From CAZIKF01 sp964539825 (GTDB taxonomy: Bacteria; Muiribacteriota; UBA6191), in contig CAZIKF010000048.1 of the NCBI GenBank assembly GCA_964539825.1, forward strand, positions 1-31,757: a DNA stretch of 31,757 nucleotides, in the 5' to 3' direction. Shown one piece after another: positions 1 through 7,606 of this stretch. The translations under genes and the position numbers were made by a program. Numbering within the stretch: position 1 is the first letter of the stretch; each line of letters begins with the position of its first letter. A model generated the notes under the pieces. The model worked only from the letters and a program-made list of their open reading frames with translations. It did not search any database and was not told where the DNA came from.

Positions 1-841
1 CAGTACCGCCGCCGTCACCACCAGTGCCGCCGCCGTCACCACCAGTGCCGCCGCCGTCACCACCGGTGCCGCCTCCGGTCCCACGATCCAGGGGTGGTCG
101 GGTTCCTGTACGATTTACGATGGCTCCTCTCGGAGAGGGAGCTACCTTATTTGAGGAATTTCCACCCAGGGCACGGATTAGATTTCCAAAAAGACCACTG
201 ATGGAAAAGGATGTCTTGGGAGGGCTAAGGTCTGGGACTTCGAATTGGGTTCCACCGGAACCTCCACCCGTACCTCCGCCAGCTCCTCCGGTACTTCCAC
301 CCCCGGTTGTACCTGATCCTCCGGTAGTTCCACCACCGGTTGTACCGGATCCTCCTGTAGTTCCACCACCCGTAGTACCTGATCCTCCAGTACCGCCGGT
401 ACCCGTAGTTGGTTCAGTTCCCCCGGTACCTGTAGTCGGTCCGGTTCCCGCAGTACTTCCTCCTGAGTCTCCAGTGCCTCCGTCATCGCCGCCAGTACCC
501 GTTGAATCTGTACCACCGGAGGGTGCGGGAGGCTGGACGGCCGCAGCGGCCGACGCATCAATTTGAGACTGGGTTCTGGAGAAATCTACGCTAACACCAG
601 CGCCTCCCAGATCAGCTACTAACCCGGTCGGAATACGGCGTATACCCCGACTTAGGTAGAACCCAACTGCTTCCTGCCATCTCTTGAGAATGGGAGCTAG
701 AACCGGATCTGCGGTGGCGCGTTGTTGGAAAGCCGGGAGTCCGTCAAGTCCGGAAAGGGTCAACCCTTCTGCGAATAACGACATTGGAATCGCAATTAGC
801 AGAAAAAAAGTTAGAATTAGCGGTCGCTTTAAAAAGCTCAA
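1..841 (-). CDS. Gly/Thr-rich exported protein, C-terminus beyond left edge
   Basis: The frame is open on the minus strand from a TTG at 841-839 to the left edge, at least 280 codons. The TTG follows AGGAG (850-846) by 4 nt, and an in-frame stop at 868-866 excludes an earlier start; ATG at 784 is the alternative but would cut the signal peptide. Residues 1-25 form a classic signal peptide: basic SFLKRP, a hydrophobic core, then LFA before EG as a likely cleavage site. Residues ~25-95 look folded. Residues ~100-200 are short repeats such as GTTGGGTTGGSG and TGTGG, then about 60 ordinary residues, then GGDGGGT repeats at the edge. This suggests a secreted or surface protein with flexible Gly/Thr linkers. 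No family was recognised. The opposite strand shows a proline-rich frame that is only its shadow. Confidence 0.75.
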   Translation of the reverse strand, partial: MSFLKRPLILTFFLLIAIPMSLFAEGLTLSGLDGLPAFQQRATADPVLAPILKRWQEAVGFYLSRGIRRIPTGLVADLGGAGVSVDFSRTQSQIDASAAAAVQPPAPSGGTDSTGTGGDDGGTGDSGGSTAGTGPTTGTGGTEPTTGTGGTGGSGTTGGGTTGGSGTTGGGTTGGSGTTGGGSTGGAGGGTGGGSGGTQFEVPDLSPPKTSFSISGLFGNLIRALGGNSSNKVAPSPRGAIVNRTGTRPPLDRGTGGGTGGDGGGTGGDGGGTGGDGGGT

Positions 842-910
842 AAAACTCCTCGAAACAGCCTGGAATTAGCTTGCCTAAGTTTAAGTTTCTTTGGCATTCT
901 GTCAATAGTC

Positions 911-2371
911 TCAGCAGGTTCCACGGTTGCTGGAATACATATTATAGCCATTTTTTTCGATCCACTCTAAGACGATTTCAAGCCGTTGTTTTCTGATATC
1001 TGGTGTATTCTCTTCGCCGACGAACCATTCCGTCTGCATATCTGCATCTTCATCCCACTGGATTCCAAACTTACCTGGGAACCTGGCAATCTCAGAACCA
1101 GCCAACAGGACACAGGCATTCACTGAGGTGAAACCGCAGATATAATCTTTATTACGGGCAAGAAACTGAAGTGTTTCCTCAAACTCCTGATTAGTTTCAC
1201 CTGGGAAACCTACGATGATATTTAGCTGGGTGTTAATTTCCGCTTCTCGAATTCGTCTCAACCCCTCTTCAGCCTGCTCGAGGTTAAACCCCTTTTTCAT
1301 CTTTTTCATGACGGAATTAGAACCCGATTCAATTCCTAAATTCAATGTCTTCAATCCATTTCTGGCGAGCACTTTTAATTCTTCAAGTTTCAACTGTCGG
1401 TTGGGTGTGGCAAGAGCGATCCAGTCCATCGAACGCCCTTCCTCTTCTAGTTTTAAAAACACCTCCACAAGTTCGGTCATAATTCCATTGATCAGCAGGT
1501 CATTGAGCCAGAATGAACGATATCCCTGTTCATGAAAGTTCTGTATGATTTCATAAATCCTATGACTGTTTAGCTTTCTAAAAGAGCCCATGGATCTAAA
1601 GTCCGCGCAAAATCGACATTTAAACAAACAAGATCTTGTAAAGATCAGGGGAAGCGCGGAAAGTTTATATTTCGGAAGTTTCAAATCCGAGTAATCAGGA
1701 ACTCCAAATTCAGATAACTCGCTCACCATGCGAAAGGGTAAATCCTCCCCTTTCCTTCTTGATTGGTATACTCCCTCCGGTAATTTGTTTGAATTTCCTT
1801 CCAGGAATTCATAGAGTTCAGCCAGTGATTCCTCGCCTTCTCCTACTACAAAATAGTCAAAGTCACTTCTTAAGCGCTCTCTCTCTTCTCTGAAGCATAA
1901 ACAGGGGCCTCCAACAATCACGATTTTATCCGGCATTTTTAGTTTTATTCTCTCTACCAGGTGGTTGGTAAACAATACGTTGGAGGAAAGAATGGAGAAA
2001 CAAAGATATTTCCAGGGGCCATAGGCAAGCTCATCACTCCAACGATCGAACAATTGATCGAGCAGAGGAAAGAGATGTTGGGCAAATAACTTTGGATTCA
2101 CCCAGTAGTGGAGATGGGACTTGTCCCAGAAGAAGTCGTCCCCCAGTTCAAGAAAGGCTTCCAGGTTGAGATCTCGAGTTTTTAAGCAGATATCTTTCTG
2201 AGACATGGCTGTCTTCAGAGTTCCTAGCGTAATCGGGGGCATTTCCACTCCCCAGCTGGGACCCATGAGAAGAAGGATCTCTTCCCTTTTACTAACCTGG
2301 ATTGGAGACAGAAAGGAATCCACTACCTGAGCGCTACCCTTTTGATTGGGTAATACGTTTTTATTGTGCAT
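911..2371 (-). CDS. B12-binding-type radical SAM protein
   Basis: This 486-residue protein has the layout of cobalamin-binding radical SAM enzymes. The N-terminal Rossmann-like part (about 30-200) contains MGPSWGVEMPPITLGTLK, VIVGGPCLCF and YFVVGEGEESLAELYEFL, but I see no DxHxxG motif for base-off B12, so bound cobalamin is uncertain. The radical SAM core follows with SCLFKCRFC (cysteines near 247, 251 and 254) for the 4Fe-4S cluster. Later motifs NLGIESGSNSVMKKMKKG and NIIVGFPGETNQEFEETL are typical of the TIM barrel. The substrate cannot be told. ATG is at 2371; no Shine-Dalgarno is visible, but TATAAT lies 7 nt upstream. It ends 70 nt before the Gly-rich gene, which could be cotranscribed. 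Confidence 0.88.
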   Translation of the reverse strand: MHNKNVLPNQKGSAQVVDSFLSPIQVSKREEILLLMGPSWGVEMPPITLGTLKTAMSQKDICLKTRDLNLEAFLELGDDFFWDKSHLHYWVNPKLFAQHLFPLLDQLFDRWSDELAYGPWKYLCFSILSSNVLFTNHLVERIKLKMPDKIVIVGGPCLCFREERERLRSDFDYFVVGEGEESLAELYEFLEGNSNKLPEGVYQSRRKGEDLPFRMVSELSEFGVPDYSDLKLPKYKLSALPLIFTRSCLFKCRFCADFRSMGSFRKLNSHRIYEIIQNFHEQGYRSFWLNDLLINGIMTELVEVFLKLEEEGRSMDWIALATPNRQLKLEELKVLARNGLKTLNLGIESGSNSVMKKMKKGFNLEQAEEGLRRIREAEINTQLNIIVGFPGETNQEFEETLQFLARNKDYICGFTSVNACVLLAGSEIARFPGKFGIQWDEDADMQTEWFVGEENTPDIRKQRLEIVLEWIEKNGYNMYSSNRGTC

Positions 2372-2378
2372 ATGGGAA

Positions 2379-2384
2379 ATTATA
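2379..2384 (-). promoter_or_regulatory. Possible -10 box of a leaderless promoter
   Basis: A perfect TATAAT reads on the minus strand at 2384-2379, seven bases before the ATG of the radical SAM gene. A transcript started at the usual distance would begin at or beside the start codon. No Shine-Dalgarno lies between, which fits a leaderless message. I see no good TTGACA-like -35 at 16-18 bp. The alternative is chance, with initiation at an internal codon. Confidence 0.4.
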
Positions 2385-2425
2385 CAGAAAGAAGGGTGGT
2401 AAGTAGTCGCCGGTTCTTGAAAACA

Positions 2426-4630
2426 CTACAAAAGATAGGTATTGAGCAGAATAAAGGCAATAAATCCAAGGAGTAACCAAAGAAATATCACCAACCTGGT
2501 GGATGAGGAATGTAGCGGATGCATACACCCATTCATATATGCTTCAAGGAAATCCTGAACCCTTCCTGCTAATTCATTTGCCTCGCTGGCCTCCACGACT
2601 TGAGACTTCATTTCACAGGAAAAGTGCATTTTAATGAGGGATCCATCCTTATAAGTTTTGGTTTTCAGTGTCAGAATATCACTGTTCAGGCATTCTTCCC
2701 GAGGGATTTTACCAATAGGTTCAAAGCCCTCCCATTCCAGGGTTTCTTCGATTTTTGCTGATTCTGTTACGAGGGGAAGATTTCTTTGCAGTGATGAGAA
2801 GTATTTACCCACCAGGGAATAGATTAGCCACGCGCGCCATTCGACTACCTTTTGACCGGCTGCTCTCGAACGGACCATGCTAACTCCTTGATAGGTCCCG
2901 TTGAGCCGGACACTTCGGTCTTTCTCATCAATTTCAGATTGAAATTCCAAAGCAGTGATTTCTCCAGAAAAGTGTTCCTGTAAATGGAGACGATAACTAT
3001 GAAAAAAACCACTGGAGTCGTTTTGGAGTCCCTGGATGATCTGACCGCATGCTGCATGAGAATAGCGATCTTGAACCTTGATCGTCGGTTCGCTCTCCTT
3101 GTTATTTAAGTGCAGATGCATCTGCTGAAAATATCTAAAATCCTCAGATTCCGCGACTTCAATAAATTTGGTCTTCCTTCCATCGAGAATAAGAAGCATA
3201 CTGCGGCTAAAATCAGGTATGTGCCGTGGGTCTAGCTGAAATACAGATGTCGGATCTACGGGATACCCAGAATCGGGATCTCCGATCCACAAAATACAAT
3301 GATTGAAGAAGAATCCAGGGATGGGAAATCTTTGTCGGGCCAGAAGATCATTGTTTAGTAGCGCAAGGTGAGACTCAACTCCCACCATCTCAAGGATGCA
3401 TTTAAGAGCGAGACTCTTATCCTTACAGTCACCCCATCCTTTTTTTAACACTTCCTGCGGATTTCTCGGAAGATATCCGGAGCGCTCCAGAGTTACACTA
3501 AAATAGTTAATATTCTGGGCTACCCAGTGGATGATTTTGTTGATGGTAACCTCTTTTGCCTGCCCCTGGGCGCTTGCTACTATTTCCTGCAGTTCTTCCG
3601 GCAGTTCCTTTACATTCAATTGAAACCCAGAGATTTCTCTATCAATCCAGGATCCGAAGTCACCCCATGTGGGTATGGTGGAAAGGTATAGGCTTTCACC
3701 AAGTTCATGAAGCTGTAAAGAGCCTGGCTCAAAGGCTGGGAGGGGTTTGCAGGGAATGTCAAAGGTGTGAAGAACACCATAATCCGTTTGAGTTTCGCAA
3801 TGGTTGAAATCGCCTTGAAAATGGAATCTTCGGGCAACCTCAACATCGGAAAGAAGGACTCCCAGTTTGAACCATCCACAAGGTTTAAAAATCGGAGTAT
3901 AGGCCTCAGAGTAGTAGCTATTAGCAAGCCTGAGATCGGTATGGATCGAATAGCTGAATCTTAGTCTGGACCCTTTGATAGATTGGCTAAGGATTGGGTG
4001 TACACACCACAGATTGGAAAGAACTTTTTCCTGGTTTTCAGATGCGAGCGGATAGACGTAGAGATCCTCTGGATCAATCTCGTACCATCTTCCATCTCTA
4101 AATACGGAAATACGATGGATTTCCAGGGACTCAACACTGGGATTGAAGCTTAAATTGAGTTCTGTGAGAGACTCCTGTCCGCTCTTATTTGTAGCTTCCG
4201 CCATATAATCTACATAGAGTTCGCAGCGGTCTGTACCAAGCTTCAGCGCGTGAAAAATATAGTGTAAAAAGAAGTCAGAATTTTCAGGGTGCACCTTCAA
4301 TGGGGTACGATCATCAAACCCGGGAATTTCCTGAATCCAAAAAGGATCGGGAATGTTGAGATTTACCCGAGCGAGAGAAAGAAGCTGTCTTTGGAGATGA
4401 TGATCCATAATCTTAGGTAAGCAAGTTTCGGAGAAATCCCCATTCTTGGCAAGTATAGTTCGATAATCTAGTGCTATTGAGCCTTTGAGACCATTGTTGT
4501 GCATCAAGGCTGGGAGTATGATACTTTTATGCCCAAAAGCATTTAGTTTACCCGGATTTGTGTCCAAATCAGGGATCGCGCAATTCCTTTTCTCATCTGT
4601 GATGAGCTTATTTTGGACAGGAACCTGCAA
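2426..4630 (-). CDS. DUF3857/transglutaminase-like membrane-anchored protein
   Basis: 734 residues from a TTG start. The N-terminal half resembles DUF3857, with beta-rich stretches such as VESLEIHRISVFRDGRWYEI and GSRLRFSYSIHT. A transglutaminase-like core follows. GWGDCKDKSLALKCIL carries the nucleophilic Cys near residue 401, FFNHCILWIGD the His near 443, and YPVDPTS the Asp near 458, so the triad looks intact. The last ~22 residues (LVIFLWLLLGFIAFILL) are a membrane helix, so this is probably a C-tail-anchored protein. The start is weak: no Shine-Dalgarno, and the frame stays open upstream into the divergent nnr gene. Residues 1-36, plus codons upstream of the TTG, match a segment of the anti-sigma factor at 12059-13300. 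Family members are often cysteine-protease-like; the actual substrate is unknown. Confidence 0.8.
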   Translation of the reverse strand: MQVPVQNKLITDEKRNCAIPDLDTNPGKLNAFGHKSIILPALMHNNGLKGSIALDYRTILAKNGDFSETCLPKIMDHHLQRQLLSLARVNLNIPDPFWIQEIPGFDDRTPLKVHPENSDFFLHYIFHALKLGTDRCELYVDYMAEATNKSGQESLTELNLSFNPSVESLEIHRISVFRDGRWYEIDPEDLYVYPLASENQEKVLSNLWCVHPILSQSIKGSRLRFSYSIHTDLRLANSYYSEAYTPIFKPCGWFKLGVLLSDVEVARRFHFQGDFNHCETQTDYGVLHTFDIPCKPLPAFEPGSLQLHELGESLYLSTIPTWGDFGSWIDREISGFQLNVKELPEELQEIVASAQGQAKEVTINKIIHWVAQNINYFSVTLERSGYLPRNPQEVLKKGWGDCKDKSLALKCILEMVGVESHLALLNNDLLARQRFPIPGFFFNHCILWIGDPDSGYPVDPTSVFQLDPRHIPDFSRSMLLILDGRKTKFIEVAESEDFRYFQQMHLHLNNKESEPTIKVQDRYSHAACGQIIQGLQNDSSGFFHSYRLHLQEHFSGEITALEFQSEIDEKDRSVRLNGTYQGVSMVRSRAAGQKVVEWRAWLIYSLVGKYFSSLQRNLPLVTESAKIEETLEWEGFEPIGKIPREECLNSDILTLKTKTYKDGSLIKMHFSCEMKSQVVEASEANELAGRVQDFLEAYMNGCMHPLHSSSTRLVIFLWLLLGFIAFILLNTYLL

Positions 4631-4653
4631 ACGGGTGTACCGTTTGCTTTTCG
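4524..4653 (-). repeat. Segment shared with anti-sigma factor gene, copy 1
   Basis: On the minus strand these ~130 bp align without gaps in protein frame with 12534-12662 on the plus strand. By eye 23 of 43 residues match, including KSK, RLQV, NKLI, RN, IP and NAFG. The DNA also matches in runs, for example CGAAAAGCAAAC at the left end and AAGCTCATC. Similarity starts before the TTG start of the transglutaminase-like gene and fades after residue ~36. Confidence 0.7.
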
Positions 4654-4681
4654 GGTTAACTGACCAGGGAGAAATTTTCAG

Positions 4682-6214
4682 ATGAATGATGTTCCACGTT
4701 TGTTGACTGCCGAAGAAATGGCTGAACTCGATAGGTATACCATTGAGGTGCTAGGCGTACCCGGTCATATCCTGATGGAAAATGCCGGATTTGCCTGTTT
4801 CAGGACCTTAATGCGAGACTTTCCTGCTTATGTGGAATTTGGGGTTTTGTGTGGTCCTGGAAATAATGGTGGTGATGGATATGTGATTGCCCGCCATCTC
4901 CATTTAAAGGGCCGCCCGGTCAGGATCTACCACCCTGGAGAGCCAACTTCTGAGGACGCGAAATTTCATCTGGATATCTGCCGAAGTTGCGGTGTTTCCA
5001 TAGAGTTATTTGATCAATTCGATCCTTCTGAATTTGAAGTAGGAGTAGATGCCTTATTTGGTACTGGTCTGACACGAGAGCTGTCAGGAGATTATAAAGA
5101 ATTGGTTGGCAGACTCAACCAAATTCCCAAGGTCCTGGCTGTGGATATACCCAGCGGTATTTGCTCTGATACCGGCGCGATTCTGGGTGATGCTGTAAGT
5201 GCCTATAAAACCGTGACATTTCAGTCAGCCAAGCGAGGACACTTCCTCTACCCGGGATGTGAATCACGCGGTGAACTTGTCGTAGCTGATATAGGGATCT
5301 CCATGGAAAAGGTTCCGGTGGATGCTCCGATAATCGAGACTGAGGCAAATTTTTGCCTCCCCGAGCGCAACCTCCATACGCATAAAGGTGTTTTTGGGCA
5401 CCTATTGTGCGTCGGTGGGTCCAGGGGTAAATCCGGAGCGATTAGCATGGCCGCCAGATCAGCCATGGAATCTGGAGTCGGGCTTGTCACGGTAGCCTCT
5501 AATTCCCAAACTATCCAGAGTATTCAATCTACGGTCCCATCACTCATGGGTCTGGAGTTAAAGGAATCCGAATCTTTTTTTCATGAGAGTTCCCTGGAGC
5601 AGGTCTTAGGTTTTCAGAAGAATGTACTCCTGGTAGGGCCGGGCGGAGGGGTTCAGCCTGAGACTCTGGCCTACTTTCGAGAGTTGATTCTCAACGATGA
5701 ATCTCCCCTGGTGCTCGATGCTGATGCTCTCAGGGCATTTCATTCTCCAGAGGACGCTTTTGAATGTTTGCGTAAAAGAGAAGCCCCCACTATTCTGACT
5801 CCCCACCCAGGTGAATTTTCTGCACTTACCGGTATTCCCTCACGGGAAATTGAAAACCAAAAGTTGGAAGCAGTGCGGGAATTTGTAAGAAACTCCTCTT
5901 CAATTCTAGTCTTAAAGGGAGCGAGTACCGTTGTTGCAACTCCATCAGGACAGGAGCGCATGTTCTACTACCCGAATTCCGCGCTTGCGAAGGCTGGTTC
6001 TGGAGATGTACTTGCCGGGATCATCTCATCGCTGATGTGCCAGGGATTTTCGGCCGTGGATTCTGCATTCAATGGAGTCAGGCTTCATGCGGCCGCGGCC
6101 TCAATCATGGCTGACCGCTATTCCAGCTATTCCAGTACTCCCTTAAAACTCATCGAGAGCATTTCCCCGGCCATTCAGAACTATCTTAACTCCTCGGTAT
6201 CCCAGGACTCCTGA
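4682..6214 (+). CDS. nnr: Bifunctional NAD(P)H-hydrate epimerase / ADP-dependent dehydratase
   Basis: The 510-residue two-domain protein repairs hydrated NADH and NADPH: the first domain epimerises the R and S hydrates, the second dehydrates the S form using ADP. The N-terminal YjeF/NnrE domain (about 1-215) shows LTAEEMAELDRYTIEVLGVP, the phosphate-binding GPGNNGGDGYVIARHL, DALFGTGL and AVDIPSGICSDTG. The C-terminal ribokinase-like NnrD domain shows HKGVFGHLLCVGGSRGKSGA, LDADALRAF, TILTPHPGEFSALTG, LKGASTVVA and AKAGSGDVLAGIISSL, with the catalytic Asp in GSGDVLAG. Length is normal for the fusion. ATG 4682 follows GGGAG at 4668-4672. It is divergent from the transglutaminase-like gene and convergent, with a 15-nt gap, with the next gene. 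Confidence 0.95.
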   Translation: MNDVPRLLTAEEMAELDRYTIEVLGVPGHILMENAGFACFRTLMRDFPAYVEFGVLCGPGNNGGDGYVIARHLHLKGRPVRIYHPGEPTSEDAKFHLDICRSCGVSIELFDQFDPSEFEVGVDALFGTGLTRELSGDYKELVGRLNQIPKVLAVDIPSGICSDTGAILGDAVSAYKTVTFQSAKRGHFLYPGCESRGELVVADIGISMEKVPVDAPIIETEANFCLPERNLHTHKGVFGHLLCVGGSRGKSGAISMAARSAMESGVGLVTVASNSQTIQSIQSTVPSLMGLELKESESFFHESSLEQVLGFQKNVLLVGPGGGVQPETLAYFRELILNDESPLVLDADALRAFHSPEDAFECLRKREAPTILTPHPGEFSALTGIPSREIENQKLEAVREFVRNSSSILVLKGASTVVATPSGQERMFYYPNSALAKAGSGDVLAGIISSLMCQGFSAVDSAFNGVRLHAAAASIMADRYSSYSSTPLKLIESISPAIQNYLNSSVSQDS

Positions 6215-6229
6215 ATCAAGACTCCCGAT

Positions 6230-6796
6230 TTACTTGCCGTCCGTTGGAATCTTATAGAGGTCCATATAGGCTGAAATTCTTTTTTCTGATTGAAGAGTTT
6301 GACCGTGAAGCAGGATCCCCGCGATACCATTTAAAGCGAAGGCTCGAAATCTTGGGCTCTCAATTTTGGCTACCACTAACTTCGCCTTCCCTACTTGACC
6401 CTTTTCAGCCAGGCGAATAGCAGTTTCAGCGAGAGAACTATCGCGAAATCTGGAAGGTGGCATGGATAGAGCAGCGGATTGTGCGAGATCAAAGAGACCG
6501 GCTTCAGCAATTTTGAAGATTACTCCTGATTTCACCTGTCCCCAGGGAAGGATTGTAGATTGAACAGCGCGCTCCAAAGCCTGCTTAAAAATGCTTCTTC
6601 CTTGATCTTCCTGTCCGGAACGAACAAGATTTACTCCCAGGGAAGCCATAGCCTGTGCCTGGTAATCAACATACTGAATCTGGTTGGTAGCCGCGAGTGC
6701 CTCCTCCAGAAGATCTCCGACATTCCTGCTTTGGGATGCGATGAGTTGGGTATACAGAGTGGCTCCAAGTAAGCCTGCCAGGAATGCGCGTTTCAT
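6230..6796 (-). CDS. Exported helical-repeat protein, unknown function
   Basis: 188 residues. Residues 1-20 (MKRAFLAGLLGATLYTQLIA) form a signal peptide with cleavage likely after LIA. The mature part is almost all amphipathic helix with Ala/Gly spacing (DYQAQAMASLGVNLVRSG, GRSIFKQALERAV, AETAIRLAEKGQVGKAK), as in TPR-like solenoids: helix pairs of about 35 residues recur. ATG 6796 has AAGGA 7 nt upstream, a good ribosome site. The product is probably a periplasmic scaffold or binding protein; I cannot assign a role. Upstream lies an inverted repeat spanning a TATAAT. Confidence 0.75.
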   Translation of the reverse strand: MKRAFLAGLLGATLYTQLIASQSRNVGDLLEEALAATNQIQYVDYQAQAMASLGVNLVRSGQEDQGRSIFKQALERAVQSTILPWGQVKSGVIFKIAEAGLFDLAQSAALSMPPSRFRDSSLAETAIRLAEKGQVGKAKLVVAKIESPRFRAFALNGIAGILLHGQTLQSEKRISAYMDLYKIPTDGK

Positions 6797-6846
6797 GATT
6801 TAGTCCTTTTTAATGATTATTGAAGAATTGAAGAGCGCGCAATTGT

Positions 6847-6877
6847 AAGTCCACTTGATTATATGTCAAGTGGATTT
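6847..6877. promoter_or_regulatory. Inverted repeat overlapping a possible -10 box
   Basis: TCCACTTGA (6850-6858) and TCAAGTGGA (6866-6874) are perfect 9-bp arms around a 7-nt loop; two or three more weak pairs extend the stem outward. On the minus strand the loop and one arm contain TATAAT (6863-6858), about 60 nt before the gene that starts at 6796. It could be an operator, or the terminator of the upstream gene ending at 6929, although the T tract after the stem is short on either strand. Confidence 0.5.
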
Positions 6878-6928
6878 TCATTAATAAAGTTATAAAAATC
6901 AGAAATATGTGAGGCAGATGACTGAATT

Positions 6929-7489
6929 CTATTCAGAGTCCTCGTAGAGGGCATTAAAAATGCGAATCTTTCGACGCATCCCCTTCTTAACAAGTTCCGT
7001 CAGACCCTCTCTACTGGAGTTTATCCGGTAGTTCTTGGCACGAATGAAGGTGTTGAGTCTACCGTTCCAAATCTTGCCGGTAGCCCACTCTTTCGTGCTC
7101 AGACGAAATTCTAGTCCATTAAGTCGTGATCTGAATGAGGAAGGCTCTTCATCAGGCCTGGCTTCGAAAGAGACTTTGGATTTTCTTCGATCCTGCTCAA
7201 ATTGCAGCCTGATCCCCCTGAGGCCTGAGAATTCACCTTTAGGACCTTCCAGGGGAATCTGCAACTGATACCAACCATCACCTGAGGGTGTAAATTTAGC
7301 TCGGGTACTTTCTGAGGCTGTTACAGAAGTTAGTTCCTGGTAGGCCGGACTGATGAATTGAACTCTCGATTCCAGGGGAATACGGATGTTAATAAAGTTG
7401 GCTTCAACTGGGCTCAGGGCCAGCAAAATACCCAAAACTCTTATTCCTGGGGCTAATGAGATATGAAAATGCATAGCAAAAGCATACAC
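6929..7489 (-). CDS. Exported protein of unknown function
   Basis: 186 residues; ATG codons at 7489 and 7474 are both possible and neither has a clear Shine-Dalgarno. Residues ~8-30 (ISLAPGIRVLGILLALSPVEA) form a signal peptide ending at VEA. The mature part is beta-rich with alternating hydrophobics (RVQFISPAYQELTSV, GWYQLQIPLEGPKG, GIRLQFEQDRRKSKVSFEA), then a basic C-terminus (LVKKGMRRKIRIF). I recognise no family. It probably lies upstream of the helical-repeat gene in the same direction, separated by 132 nt that hold the inverted repeat. Confidence 0.65.
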   Translation of the reverse strand: MYAFAMHFHISLAPGIRVLGILLALSPVEANFINIRIPLESRVQFISPAYQELTSVTASESTRAKFTPSGDGWYQLQIPLEGPKGEFSGLRGIRLQFEQDRRKSKVSFEARPDEEPSSFRSRLNGLEFRLSTKEWATGKIWNGRLNTFIRAKNYRINSSREGLTELVKKGMRRKIRIFNALYEDSE

Positions 7490-7606
7490 ATGAGATCCAC
7501 AAGTGCCAAGGGTTGAAAGAAAAAAGAGATTTTTTAGCAGTTGACCATAGTGCCTCTATAGGATCGTATTGCGCTATACTGTGGTGTGTTTTGATGAAGA
7601 GACGTT

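Noticed and set aside
1..65. CRISPR-like array in the short direct repeats at the left edge
   Set aside because: Units are 21 bp without unique spacers and are in phase with codons of the Gly-rich protein.
178..561. 127-residue frame on the minus strand
   Set aside because: It is out of frame with the Gly-rich exported protein and its composition is a by-product of the GTGGTA-type repeats.
24..566. Proline-rich open frame on the plus strand
   Set aside because: It is the reverse of a Gly/Thr-rich repeat gene that has a signal peptide, start codon and ribosome site on the minus strand; the plus frame has none of these.
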